64,000 nucleotides of DNA from Epiperipatus broadwayi (GCA_028023455.1 JAQFVV010000018.1:4489800-4553799); one strand, 5' to 3'. Shown: positions 49,651-59,880, numbered from the stretch's first letter. Numbers and translations: made by a program. Notes: generated by a model from the letters alone, not told the origin.

Positions 49651-49928
49651 CTGCTAGACCATATTCACTTAGTATTTGTTTAAACATGCACTTAACATCA
49701 AACCAAGAAATGAAAGTGGATAAGATTACTGTCTGTATACCTGAGCTATATTTTATTGAATTACTAGTGTAATCACTTCACGTGATTACCATAATACATT
49801 GCTATAATACTGGTTATTAATAAATTTGCTCATAATTTGCTTATAATTCTTGATAATTCTTGATATTTGGACTCCTTTACTCAGGTATGGTAATATCTTT
49901 TTTTTGAACTACTTTATTTAGATTACAA

Positions 49929-49947
49929 TGGACACCCAACTGGGGCC
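49929..49947 (+). other. Primer binding site
   Basis: TGGACACCCAACTGGGGCC starts one base after the 5' LTR. TGG pairs with the CCA end of a tRNA, and the CCCAAC-GGGG layout is like other Ty3/gypsy and retroviral sites. The tRNA species cannot be named with confidence from this sequence alone. Confidence 0.8.
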
Positions 49948-51152
49948 TGATATTTTACCATATACCTGAAAAAGAGAGTCTATAGAATGATGGGAGATGT
50001 GTGGTTAAAAATAAAGAAATTTTTTTAGTAAAATTTTTTTTTCAGTAAAAATTTTTTTTTTGTCTTACAAAATTTTCTTGGCCAAACAGTCTTATTTTAA
50101 ATGATGATGTTTAATATGATTTAATTTTTCATTGATGATGATAAAATGGGTACAGCCATAAAACAGTTTTTTTTTTAAATTTTTTATCAATTTTGAAAAT
50201 AGAGATGAATATCACAACTTAAGACAAAGGTGAAATAAATAATAGATTTTTTTTTTTGGAACATTAAAATAATTTATTGCCAGATAGGATAGGCATAGTA
50301 ATAGTGATGAATTATGGAATAGTAGTCTCATGTGTGTTTGGGGAGTTCATTTTGTAAAAAGTCTATGATTTTAGAGGTTTGATTGGATGGTTGATCGTTG
50401 GAGTTTGGTTGGTTAGATTGCAGTTTTGATGATGAGTGGAGAGTTTTGTCATTGCCTTGAGAATGCTATGTATTTCGTGTAACTTATGAATGATCAAACC
50501 CATTCACTGCTCCAACCCAATTTATATGTTATCTTTATTTTATCATGAAGCAGTTAACAGCAGACCTGCCATGATATCAGCCTATAAGTCTCCAAGAGAG
50601 AGAGAGCAAGGTTTCGTTTTTGTAGTCTATAATAAGCAGGGCATTCCTTGATACTTGCCACATAAGACTCCAAGAGAGAGAGCAAGGCATAGTTTATCTA
50701 TCTTAGCCCCTAAGACTTAAAATACATCTTTTATTGCAACAGAGTTTGCTTCATTTAATCAAGGGTTGTGGTAGTTAATAGTGATCGAATTGGGATGATC
50801 TTCTGAGTGCTCGTGATGCATTGTGTGATTATAGTGCTGTGACTGAATTCTTTTATTTATCTCAAGATTGTGAACTGCTAGTCATTCTGTGGACTGTCAA
50901 TATCTGTCGGATTTCTGGGAGAATGGATGAATGTATAATTTGGGCTATTACAGACAGACATGTACTATATAGATTGTTGTTGTATAGTTCATTAAATAAG
51001 GATATTAAAATTTTTTTTTGTTGTATTTGTAAATGCATAATAAGGTGAAAATCAAATCAGTCAGTTAGTCAGAATAGGTGTCAGACAGGGAGAAGATGTG
51101 TGGATTTCTGATGGTCAGGGAAGTACAGATGGGATATATATAGTTTTATAAC
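49948..51152 (+). other. Leader region of the LTR element
   Basis: A 1.2-kb leader separates the primer binding site from the large ORF. It contains poly-T runs (for example 50053-50060 and 50246-50255) and two similar blocks at about 50576-50607 and 50665-50688 with CCAAGAGAGAGAG and GCAAGG. Related sequence may occur at 62300-62400. The short frame at 50821-51048 has no recognisable domain. Packaging signals would be expected here but cannot be identified by eye. Confidence 0.55.
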
Positions 51153-52949
51153 ATGAGTGAACTAAATTATAGTATGGAAGAGGTTATGGAAGAGGAAGGT
51201 GCCCCAATACCAGGAATCAGTGATCGTTTTCATACTGAAGAAGAGGATGGGGAGGTTTTCTTAAAAACACAAGAGGAAAGAGAGGAAGTAGAGGAAGATG
51301 CCTGTAATGTTAGTAGCAATAATACGGCCTCAAGTGTGGAAGTAGATGAGGAGCCGGAAGTTGGCCAGATTCAGATAGAAAATAAAGAACTCTCAGACAT
51401 GAAATTAATGATGAGGCAGTTACTTAAAAGTATAGAAAATCTAAGAGAAGATAGTAAGCACAGTATAAAAAGTATAGAAAGTCTAAGAGAAGATAGTAAG
51501 CACAGTATAATAAGTATAGAGAGTCTAAGAGAAGATAGTAAGCACAGTATAATAAGCATAGAGAGTCTAAGAGAAGATAGTAAGCAAAGGATGGAAAATC
51601 TAGAACAAAAGATAGGTCAATCTATGGAGAAAAGTATAGAAGGTTTAAGGGTAAATCTGGAGAACTCTATTGACAATAACAACCAAATGATCATAGCTTT
51701 GGAAACTAGGATAGAAGGGTCCAATATAGAGTGTAAAAATAGATTTGCATCCTTAGAGGAGAGGATAGAAGGAGTGTGTAGATCTATGGAAGTCACCAAA
51801 CAGGAGGGCTGTCAGGGACTACAGTCATTAAAGGCTCAAGTGGAGCAGTCTATCGAAGAACATAAGAGAGAAATTGAATTAGTTAGGAATGAGGTCCATG
51901 GTTTGGTCTCCCAATCCATATCAGAATGCATAGAAAAGAATGCCGAAATAACTTCTGCAGGAATTCATATTAGATTAGAGGAGGTGGTAGCCAAAGTGGA
52001 CTCATATAAGGAAGCCACTTTGGGCTGTGTAGATCAAACCCTCACTATGAAAAATAAGTTTAGTGGCTTAGAAAAGGAAATACGAGAAGTTAAGGGAAGC
52101 ATGGCCAATGAGTGTGTACAAATTGACCAAAATCTTAGGAAAGAATTGGGGAAACAAATAGATAGCTTTAGGGAGGAGATAATGAAAAGGGACAAGTCCA
52201 GTTCTTTAGAAGAGGGATCCAGAATGAATCAACATGAATTGGGTGTTATGTTGGGAAAGGTTGAGGAGAACCAGAAGGCCTATGTTGTGGAATACATAAA
52301 CCCCAAGATGGATGATCTCTACCAGAAAGTAGGGGAATTAAAAGATCGTATTAATGTAGGGCTGCGGGATCAGTCAAACCCAAATTCAAGGCAAAATGAT
52401 GTTAGCATCAGTCCAGATGACTGTAGGGATAGCTCAGAACAGAGTCAGTCAGAGAAAAGGATGCCTACTTTAGTTAACAATCCACAAGGTGAAAAAGAAG
52501 TAGAAAGGCCGATATTAGCCATAATACCAAATCTCCCAGTAAAGAAAGTAAATGTCCAAATCTCTCTGAAAAATTCAACTGTTCTGGAAAAGTCAAAAAT
52601 AAGTTATATCTGGTACAGAAAGCCAATCTCTCTGAAAAATGTAAACGTCCAGTGTGTATCAGACAGAGAATCAATCTCTCTGAAAAATTTAAATGCTCTG
52701 TTAAATTTAAGTGTGCCTTATATTTGGTACAAAGAGTCAACCTTTTTAGAGAGTTTAAAAATAAATTATACATGGCACAGAGAGTCAATCTCTCTGAAGA
52801 GTTTTAATGTCCATTATACATGGTACAAAGAAAATATCTCTCTGAAAAATGTAAATGCTCTGGAAATTTTAAATGTGCCTTATATATGGTACAAAGAGTC
52901 AACATTTTTAGAAAGTTTAAAAATAAATTATACATGGCACAGAGAATGA
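51153..52949 (+). CDS. Coiled-coil protein with two tandem-repeat domains, ORF of the LTR element
   Basis: A 598-residue protein of unknown function. Residues 1-75 are acidic. Residues 92-147 are four 14-residue repeats (SIESLREDSKHSI type, two heptads each). Residues about 150-430 are mostly charged heptad-like helix predicted to be coiled coil. From residue 470 a second repeat begins, with 16- or 22-residue units of the form ISLKN...YIWYRES. A TGA at 52947-52949, where sister units have TCA, ends the frame inside unit 7. The same frame then stays open to 53288, so a full protein would have been about 712 residues. Start choice: the first ATG of the frame, preceded by AACATG. No CCHC knuckle, protease, RT or RNase H motif is present. 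It holds the gag position, so a structural role is possible, but homology to gag is not visible. No signal peptide or membrane segment is seen. Confidence 0.8.
   Translation: MSELNYSMEEVMEEEGAPIPGISDRFHTEEEDGEVFLKTQEEREEVEEDACNVSSNNTASSVEVDEEPEVGQIQIENKELSDMKLMMRQLLKSIENLREDSKHSIKSIESLREDSKHSIISIESLREDSKHSIISIESLREDSKQRMENLEQKIGQSMEKSIEGLRVNLENSIDNNNQMIIALETRIEGSNIECKNRFASLEERIEGVCRSMEVTKQEGCQGLQSLKAQVEQSIEEHKREIELVRNEVHGLVSQSISECIEKNAEITSAGIHIRLEEVVAKVDSYKEATLGCVDQTLTMKNKFSGLEKEIREVKGSMANECVQIDQNLRKELGKQIDSFREEIMKRDKSSSLEEGSRMNQHELGVMLGKVEENQKAYVVEYINPKMDDLYQKVGELKDRINVGLRDQSNPNSRQNDVSISPDDCRDSSEQSQSEKRMPTLVNNPQGEKEVERPILAIIPNLPVKKVNVQISLKNSTVLEKSKISYIWYRKPISLKNVNVQCVSDRESISLKNLNALLNLSVPYIWYKESTFLESLKINYTWHRESISLKSFNVHYTWYKENISLKNVNALEILNVPYIWYKESTFLESLKINYTWHRE
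51426..51593 (+). repeat. Four 42-bp coding repeats (14 residues each)
   Basis: Units (K/I)SIE(N/S)LREDSKHSI are repeated four times in register with the reading frame. The 42-bp period equals two heptads, so gain or loss of units keeps the coiled-coil phase. The units differ by only a few bases, pointing to recent expansion. Confidence 0.95.
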
Positions 52950-53141
52950 ATCTCTCTGGAAGATGTAAGGATAAATGATATCTGGTATAAAAAGCCCACC
53001 TCTCTAGAAAACTTCAAAGTGCCTTATGTATGGTACAGGGAGTCAATCTTTCTAGAAAGTTTAAAAATAAAGTATGTATGGTATAGAGAGTCAATCTCTC
53101 TAAAGAACTTCAAGGCATATTACATAAGGTACCAAGAGTCC
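52560..53141 (+). repeat. Eleven tandem coding repeats of 48 or 66 bp
   Basis: Eleven full units plus a partial one lie in a single frame: eight of 16 residues (ISLKSFNVHYTWYKEN type) and three of 22 residues with a 6-residue insertion. Conserved positions are (I/T)(S/F)L(K/E), a central hydrophobic patch, and Y-x-W-(Y/H)-(K/R)-E-(S/N). The array crosses the TGA at 52947 without a frame change. Units 3-4 and 6-7 are almost identical 38-residue pairs, showing block duplication. Confidence 0.95.
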
Positions 53142-53291
53142 ATATTTCTAAATGGAGTTTGTAATAGGAGGTTATATAAAATAAAACCTCCAGATATGTT
53201 TTATAAATATCCAGTCAAGATGAAAAATGGAAATATTAAAAAGGGACTGGATGTACAGGTGCATTTTTATGCAGACCACAATATGGTTTGA
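52950..53291 (+). pseudogene. In-frame continuation of the repeat protein after the TGA
   Basis: The frame remains open for 113 codons beyond the stop. It covers repeat units 8-11 and then a basic segment (VCNRRLYKIKPPDMFYKYP, KNGNIKKGLDVQ) before stopping at 53289-53291. The stop is a single C-to-G difference from sister units (TGA against TCA), so it is recent or may be read through. The basic tail may be the start of an integrase C-terminal region. Confidence 0.75.
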
Positions 53292-53415
53292 AAAGAAAAA
53301 GCCATTCCAAATTACCAAGAAAATAGGGGAGAATGCCTTTATGCTTGCTGCTCTTGATGGGAATAAGGGGACCTATAATGCTAGGAGTTTGATCCCTTAT
53401 ACTTCAGCAGAATAG
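53290..53415 (+). pseudogene. GPF/Y-like integrase C-terminal remnant
   Basis: In the +1 frame relative to the repeat ORF, the segment from WFEKKKPFQITKKIGENAF to LIPYTSAE has the pattern of the Ty3/gypsy integrase C-terminal GPF/Y module: a PF(x)I/V turn, K-x-G-x-N-A, a LDG turn and a final RSLIPY. It overlaps the end of the preceding frame and stops 188 bp before the 3' LTR, where integrase would end in a full element. This supports descent from a Ty3/gypsy element by deletion of most of pol. The match is by pattern only. Confidence 0.6.
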
Positions 53416-53587
53416 CCTGGCAAAGATCTCCAAATAAATTTTTTTTTTTTTAATGAAAGATATATTTACCAGTAGTTAATTTTTTTTTTATATATATATT
53501 ATAAGTGTTTATTATTATTAGTGTATTTATTAGTTAGGATTTTTTTTTTTAAATATAGTTAAAACAAAAGTGCTGATGATTTTATCC

Positions 53588-53601
53588 GAAGGGGGAGAAA
53601 G
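53588..53601 (+). other. Polypurine tract
   Basis: GAAGGGGGAGAAAG lies one base upstream of the 3' LTR. It is the expected primer for plus-strand DNA synthesis and fixes the orientation of the element. Confidence 0.9.
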
Positions 53602-53602
53602 T

Positions 53603-56600
53603 TGTGCCATTACAATTTAGTCACTAGCTAAATTTATAGTAATGTGCATGTAGAAAAGGTAAACCAAAAATCATCATCACAATTTTATATAACCATAAAA
53701 GAAGCTGTAGGGCATCCAAGTTTAAACCCTACAAGGTCCAGTTCTAAAAGCTTTAAACAGAGAAAGAATGGGTCAACAATTACATGCTTTACTTGTTTGT
53801 GTGTTGATAGAAAGGTAATACACACATTTAAACTATTTAATATTTAATTTTTCTTTAAAAAGCAAAGCTATAATGCATACATATAGGCAATGTATGTGTA
53901 AATTATTTAATTGTTTTATATTTCAAATATTAAACATTTTAACTTTCTTTAAAACTAACCTATGCTTGATCAATTCTAATATTTTATTCTATACTTTTAT
54001 TTTGCTTTTCTTTAATTATAATTGGGATTTAAAAGTTACAGATTTAATTAAATAATTGGGTTATAATTACTAAGCTAGCAATTATATTATTTAAGGTTAG
54101 TTTATGAATGATTTGAAAGAATGAAGGATGTGTGTACATTACATACAAAAATTTTACATTTCCTAAATATTGAAAGAAAAGGAAGTATTAAATCTGTTAA
54201 ATTATTTTTTTGTACAATTGTTTGTTAAAAGAGGAAATCTGTTTAATCAGATATCAATCTTTGTAGCAATTTTTTTTTGTAAATAATTGTTTTTCACTTT
54301 GGAAGCTTATAATGGGTTAGAACTATAATTTTGAAATTGTCTTATCAAGATCTAAAGAAGGAAGCTCAAAGATTTGAAGTGTTACCTGGATGTTAAAAAG
54401 AAAAAAAAAAGAAAGGAAAGGAAATAAGAATTGAGTCTATTTTTTTTTAAAACAAGTGTCTGGAAAAAGGATTAAACTTTTCAGTTGAAAAGTAATATAG
54501 TTGAAAATAAATTAGAGATCTAATTAAAACAAATTTGTCCAAAAATAGCAAGTGATGCTATCTCTGATTGGTTAAGGTAGCTAAAAATTGGATATAAAAA
54601 GCTGTCTTGAATTATTATTATTATTATTGTGATTGATTCAGATTATTAAACTATCAAATTTGAATGTTGAAAATATAAGAAATGGCAGGCTAGAAAAATT
54701 ATATGTATGTTCCATCGATTCCGGACCATCTGGAGGAAGCTGCACATCACATAGGAAAGAAAAGATGTGTCTAAAATAATATTCTACACCTTTCAACTGA
54801 CCAGATAAATAAGATGTTTTTAATAGAAGGAAGAAAGCATTCACCTGCATTCAAAGAAGATGAATTAATCTACTGATAAATATTAATCATCAAGTCCAAT
54901 TAATTGTTCCAACAACTGATTTTAAACTCAAGAAAATTTACAAATGGGAAAACAACTGCTGTATTTCATCCACATGCTTGACAGGAAGAGAAGAAAATTT
55001 AATATAATGATTTCCAAATTGTCCACTAAAGCAAATAACCTCAATAGAGTCATCATCATTAAATAGTTATACACTCAAGAAAGAGATTGTTCCCACATAA
55101 AACAGAAATAGTAGCTGCAGAAATATAGACAAGTTTGAACCCTTGGAAATTCGCCACAAACAAAAGATCGGTAATATGACTTTTTATATCTATTTTCTTT
55201 ATGATATCAGTCTTAATAAACATTTTAGCAATAAAGTGATATATTTTATTTAAAGAACTTTTAAAGACTATTCAGATCGATTAAAACAAGAATGTCTTAC
55301 TAAAAATAACTTTGAGCTTCATAAATGATCTTGAATGTATGAAAATGATTTGTTTATTAATTTTACAATATTAATGTGTAAAACAATTTTTTTTATGGTA
55401 TTATGATTTTAGTTTTAACTAATATATTATTATTAGTTTGGTTTTTTAATAATATTTTGTTATTATGGGATAAAACACGCACATACATAATAATATTTTT
55501 ATATGTGTATAATTGGGAGTGAATGTGAAATAATGAGTAGTATTAGAATATTAGATTATTTTGTTTCAAGTTCAGTATAGATTTCAGCGCTTGGAAGGGA
55601 GGGGGAGAAAATAATTTAAAACTGGTTTCTAAAACTTGCTCTTTCAATTCTACTAACATTTTTTTTTACATTCTATTTACATGTTGGATTTTAAAGTATG
55701 TGTGCCAATGAGCAGATAATATTTTTTTTTAAATACTTTTCTCATGGAGTGAAAATCAGGGTCAATGTGACGTCCAACTTAATACAAAATACATTTGAAG
55801 GGAAAGGGGGAAGAACTTAAAATTAATCTGAGGATTGTTATATAATCAATTATTATTATTGTTATTCATGTCAATTTTCATATTATCTAGAAATTTTTAT
55901 GTATATGTTAGAAATGTAGTAATAAATATTAGTTTGTTTTATTAAACGAGGCGTATATTTCATTAAGTGTAGTCTTTGTTAAGTGTGATTATTCATCATC
56001 ATCAATGGTTGAATATTAGTTATTTAAGATATAAGTAAATATGCTAAAATTAAGCAATAATTATGAATTTCTTTGTAAAAATTAGTTTTATGTTTAGGCT
56101 TAGTCCTAGAGCTGTAGTTGAAACCCTTGTCATTATCGTTATTATTATCATCATCATCATCATCATTATCAACGTTTTAATTAATGAGCTGTTTAACTGT
56201 TTAAAGGCCATAAATAAATATTGATTTTATAATATTTAGTGATCTCTTAGTATTATTATAACCACATCCCATCATCTATTTCATGCAAGGATGAGTGAAT
56301 TGCCATCCTAAATTAGTTATATATAATCTGAGCTAGTGAACTTATAAAAATATTGAAACACATTTGTTATGTTAAGATCTGAGAAATGATTTATGTTCAA
56401 TGAACTCCACTGTGGTTTAAAGATGTTTTACTTTTACCTAAATATTAGTGCTTATAGTGATATGGCTCAAAAAGCAAAATCTTCCATTTTATTATAAATA
56501 AAGTACCAAGAAGGGATTCAAACCCGGTACATGTAAAAGGTTATCAGATATAACCGTGTCTAGATTCAGATAATCTAGTGGCGCCCTGCTAGACCATATT

Positions 56601-56892
56601 CACTTAGTATTTGTTTAAACATGCACTTAACATCAAACCAAGAAATGAAAGTGGATAAGATTACTGTCTGTATACCTGAGCTATATTTTATTGAATTACT
56701 AGTGTAATCACTTCACGTGATTTCATATACCTTTCATATAATACTTGTTATTAATAATTTATTAATAATTTACTTATTCCTTTACTTATGATCATCATTT
56801 AATTTTTGAATTTATGATTATTTCTTATATATTATGATCATTCTGTGGACTACTCAGGTATGGTAATATCATTTGAACTCATTTATTAGGTT

Positions 56893-56895
<3 letters not shown>
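53603..56895 (+). repeat. 3' LTR, 3293 bp
   Basis: This is the direct repeat of 46661-49927. Differences are a few substitutions and small indels (for example AAAACAAGTG at about 54452 against AAAACAAAAGTG, and one TA unit near 55955). The exception is a replaced patch at 56723-56850, which does not match 49788-49878. The promoter is repeated at 54566-54600 and the hairpin-GGCGCC module at about 56560-56585. It ends TTACA at 56895, directly before (TA)n. Confidence 0.93.

Positions 56896-56956
<61 letters not shown>
56896..56956. repeat. (TA)n target microsatellite, right flank
   Basis: About 60 bp of (TA)n follows the 3' LTR and continues the tract seen at 46629-46660. Confidence 0.97.
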
Positions 56957-56962
<6 letters not shown>

Positions 56963-57179
56963 CTTCAGTTACAATCAGAATATAATAATGATATTAGTGA
57001 TCTCAGACACCATTTCAAACAAAAATTAGCCTAAGAATTTATTCATTTTTGAACAAGAACATTAAATATATTGAACCCTATATTTATGTGTGGTTTGAAA
57101 GTTTAATTGATTACCACTATCACTAGAAATAACTTTAATTGCATGGCCAGAATTTAGAGGGAAACTTCAGAAGAAAGAA

Positions 57180-58740
57180 ACCAGGCTCATTTAATGTTGA
57201 AAATGCTGTGAGCATTTATGCAAGAAATGTGATTAAAAAGAGTTGCTGAATTTAAAGAATTTAAAGAAATAAAACAAAAAGTAATAATGAATTTAAAGAA
57301 AAGCAACAAAAAAGAGATTAAATTTAAAGAAAAGTGACAAAAAGAGATAGAGAATTTAAAGAAATGCACCAGGAAGAAAAGTTTCTATAGGTACAAGAGA
57401 CTATAAGTAGCATGAGGTTGGAAATAGATGTCAACTGCAAGAGCAAGTATAACAGAAAATGAAGTTGGTATAATGAAAATTACATACTGATTTAGAGAAA
57501 ATGATTCAAAAATTTATTAAGTTTAGCAAAAATAAATTGGAAATGAATGCTCAAAAAGTCAAGAGATGGTAATTAAATTCAAAATTTATTACTTAAAGAA
57601 AAACTTTAAAATCTCAATAAAAGATGTAAAAAATTTAGAAAAAAATCATGGGCATTATAAATAACATAAAAATGTATTATGTTAAGGTGAAAAAAGATAC
57701 ATGAAACCAGTTTGCAGAATTAATAAAACAATCTCAGGAAGATAACAAAAGTGATACTATAAAGATGATGAAACCAAAAGAAAGTTATGAAAATACAACA
57801 ATCACAAGACGATATTTAGTTGTATTAATCAATTCCTCAAAATTTAGGTGCTTAGATATGAGACAGGAGAAATCTTCCAGGAAACACTTCAATAGTTAGG
57901 AGAATTATTCCCAATTAAACTAGCTAATAGAAATAGAACAAATGGCTTTTACTTGTAATCATCACCATGGACATGCTAAGGAATGATAAAATTCTTTGAA
58001 TAAAAACACCAACTTTCTATTCTAGATACAGAGAGAAAATTTAAAATAACTTTTGATTAAAGGAGCATCAACAAGGAAGCAGTTACTAAATTACTCAGGA
58101 AAAGTGTCACATAAGAGATTATGAAAGTTATACCCAATTATTTCAAAGGCATGTGTCAAAATTAAAAACACTGACTGCATCTAGCATGACAGAAAGTCAA
58201 ATCATTAGGATTATTTGACATAATTTACCTTTCATATTGGAGTAGATGATCATCTGCACAGACCAGAATACTATAGAACAAGTGGCTGACTTTTTAAATG
58301 CCATTGACCTCATTTCCAAAATCAGAAAGATATAGGTAGAGAAGATAAATTCACCATACCAAACCAACAAGAAAAAAATGAGTGAGACATCTATTCGATA
58401 TATTAATCTAAAAGATTACCAAAAATTCTGACCTCATAGACAGAGGTAAAAGAAAAGAAGAAGCATTGGTAACATAAAGCATGAATAATATATTGATCTA
58501 AAAGTTATCTCATTCCAAAAAGCACTCTGGAAAAATCATCAGTGAGTTTACCACATCCAAAAACTAGTTCTAAAAGGAAAAAGGAGTAGATCTAGAAAAT
58601 GAAGAGAATGAAATCTAATTCACATGGACAAGGACATCATGATAACTTCAAAAATCCCTGAATCAATGCAAGGATTGACATATGGGGAAAGAATAAATGA
58701 GGGTCTATTCTCTAATGACCCTGGATCTGTTTACAATGTT
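57180..58740 (+). pseudogene. Decayed, purine-rich coding-like stretch, possible gag relic
   Basis: The plus strand is strikingly A- and G-rich, with repeated AATTTAAAGAAA blocks (57245-57365) that would read as Lys/Glu/Asn-rich helix. Many short frames are broken by stops. Around 57870-57960 one frame gives fragments such as ETGEIFQETLQ then LGELFPIKLANRN, which has the look of a retroelement gag helical region. It follows the 3.3-kb LTR and (TA)n but has no LTR of its own nearby. The assignment is weak; it could be any decayed coiled-coil gene or simple purine-rich DNA. Confidence 0.3.
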
Positions 58741-58935
58741 AAATAATATAAGAAGAAAAAAAGTCAAAATTTAAAATATAATGATCAAAAAATAAATGAC
58801 AGGCAATACCAAAAGTGACTATTAAAATATGAAAATTAAACAAATTCATTACACAATTAGAAATTACCAGTTTGCTAACAAAAAAAAAAAAATCAAAATT
58901 AACTTATAAAAATGATAATATTGACAAAAAGAATA

Positions 58936-59880
58936 GGTAAAGGTTTACTTTAGTGACCACAGCATAAAAATCATGTTTGCCCTCTAGTTTTCAAAATTAT
59001 AAGTAAATTATTATTCGAAAATCTTACGTATATACTACTATATTGCAATTACATTAAAATTTATTAAAATGTAAAAGATAAAAAAAATATTTACCATTTT
59101 AAAGAAGTTGAAATAGTACACTAGTTTAATTAAAATAATTAGTTTAAATTATTTGAAACTTAAGAATTTAAACTATCGGCATTTATAACTTAAGAATTTA
59201 AACTATCTCGATGGTTCTCGGTGGAATAGATGACAATGGGGAGCCATTAGTCATCGAAATCGATGAAACATATTATTTCTACAGAAAATACCACAGGGGG
59301 ACTACATAGAGGGCATTGGATCTTTGGTGGTATTGAAAGAGAGTCAAGGAAGTGCTTCTTGACAGAAGTTGTGGATAGAATGGCTGGAACATTGGAGGCC
59401 CTAATCCAGCAGTACATTTTACCAGGGACTCGCATAATTTCAGATGGCTGGGCTGCGTACAATAATATTAGCAGACTTAGCAATGGGGTGTACATGCATT
59501 CAGTTGTCGTCCACCAGGACAACTTCATGAATCCCGAAGACCAAGACATACATATCCAGAATATTGAGAATATGTGGATGAGGGCCAAGCGTAAGCTGAA
59601 ATTCCAATCTCTGGTACCAGCAGGGCTTTATTTTCATCGTACCTCAAAGAATTTGCTTCCACAGTAGATATAGCACTGTCACCTTTTTCTCCAACTTCCT
59701 GCTATGCATAGGGCATAATTATGCTTAAAAAGGTAAATTACTTTTTTTTTATTATCTTTTACGTTTTAATTAATAAATATTTACTGTAATTGTAATATAA
59801 GAGCAGATATGTAAGATTTTAGTTCTAATTTTAAAAACTAGATGGCGAATATGCCCTGGTCGCTAAAGTAAACCTTTACC
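58936..59880 (+). mobile_element. Merlin DNA transposon, 945 bp
   Basis: Terminal inverted repeats start GGTAAAGGTTTACTTTAGTG (left) and GGTAAAGGTTTACTTTAGCG (right, reverse complement) and continue through GACCA, GGGCAT or similar, GCC and CTAGTTTT for about 47 bp. A perfect 8-bp target duplication AAAGAATA flanks it (58928-58935 and 59881-59888). Merlin elements are the eukaryotic relatives of the IS1016/IS1595 group and make 8-9-bp duplications. The transposase remnant inside belongs to that same family, so three independent lines agree. A short tandem duplication (AACTTAAGAATTTAAACTAT, twice, 59157-59207) lies just before the coding remnant. Confidence 0.93.
59213..59700 (+). pseudogene. 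Merlin (IS1595/ISXO2-like) transposase, truncated and frameshifted
   Basis: A first frame from 59213 reads GGIDDNGEPLVIEIDETYYF, whose IEIDE holds the first catalytic Asp, then stops after KYHRGTT. The adjacent frame (59263-59667, 134 residues) takes over with HWIFGGIERESRKCFL, PGTRIISDGWAAYNNI (second catalytic Asp), HSVVVHQDNFMNPEDQDIHI and IENMWMRAKRKLKFQ (third acidic position region). A further frame near 59615 gives LFSSYLKEF, the family C-terminal block, so a second frameshift lies there. The N-terminal DNA-binding part is missing. The protein would have cut and joined transposon ends in the nucleus; this copy is inactive. The long minus-strand frame here is a shadow. Confidence 0.93.

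Larger units (their letters stand above)
46661..49927 (+). repeat. 5' LTR, 3267 bp
   Basis: This LTR is unusually long and non-coding as far as can be judged. A TATA box at 47652-47659 with an upstream ATTGG (inverted CCAAT) puts U3 at about 1 kb. An AATAAA at 49562-49567 would suit the end of R. A hairpin CTAGATT-CAGAT-AATCTAG followed by GGCGCC lies at 49625-49650. It matches the 3' LTR almost base for base except 49788-49878. The open frames at 46702-46905, 46931-47113, 47698-47910 and 47988-48284 show no domain. Confidence 0.93.
46661..56895 (+). mobile_element. Complete 10.2-kb LTR-retrotransposon-like element, apparently non-autonomous
   Basis: Two long direct repeats (46661-49927 and 53603-56895) start TGTGCCATTACA and end in TTACA, giving canonical TG...CA ends. 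A primer-binding-site-like TGGACACCCAACTGGGG begins one base after the left LTR. A polypurine tract GAAGGGGGAGAAAG ends one base before the right LTR. ATAT lies on both outer flanks in (TA)n, fitting a 4-bp duplication. The 3.7-kb internal region encodes one large ORF with coiled-coil and tandem-repeat domains, then a short GPF/Y-like integrase tail; protease, reverse transcriptase, RNase H and the integrase core are absent. The LTRs are nearly identical except for one patch, so insertion is recent. It resembles a LARD-type derivative of a Ty3/gypsy element, presumably moved by a partner's enzymes. Confidence 0.9.

Noticed and set aside
59247-59588. 113-residue minus-strand frame
   Set aside because: It is the antisense shadow of the Merlin transposase remnant, whose plus-strand frames carry the family motifs.
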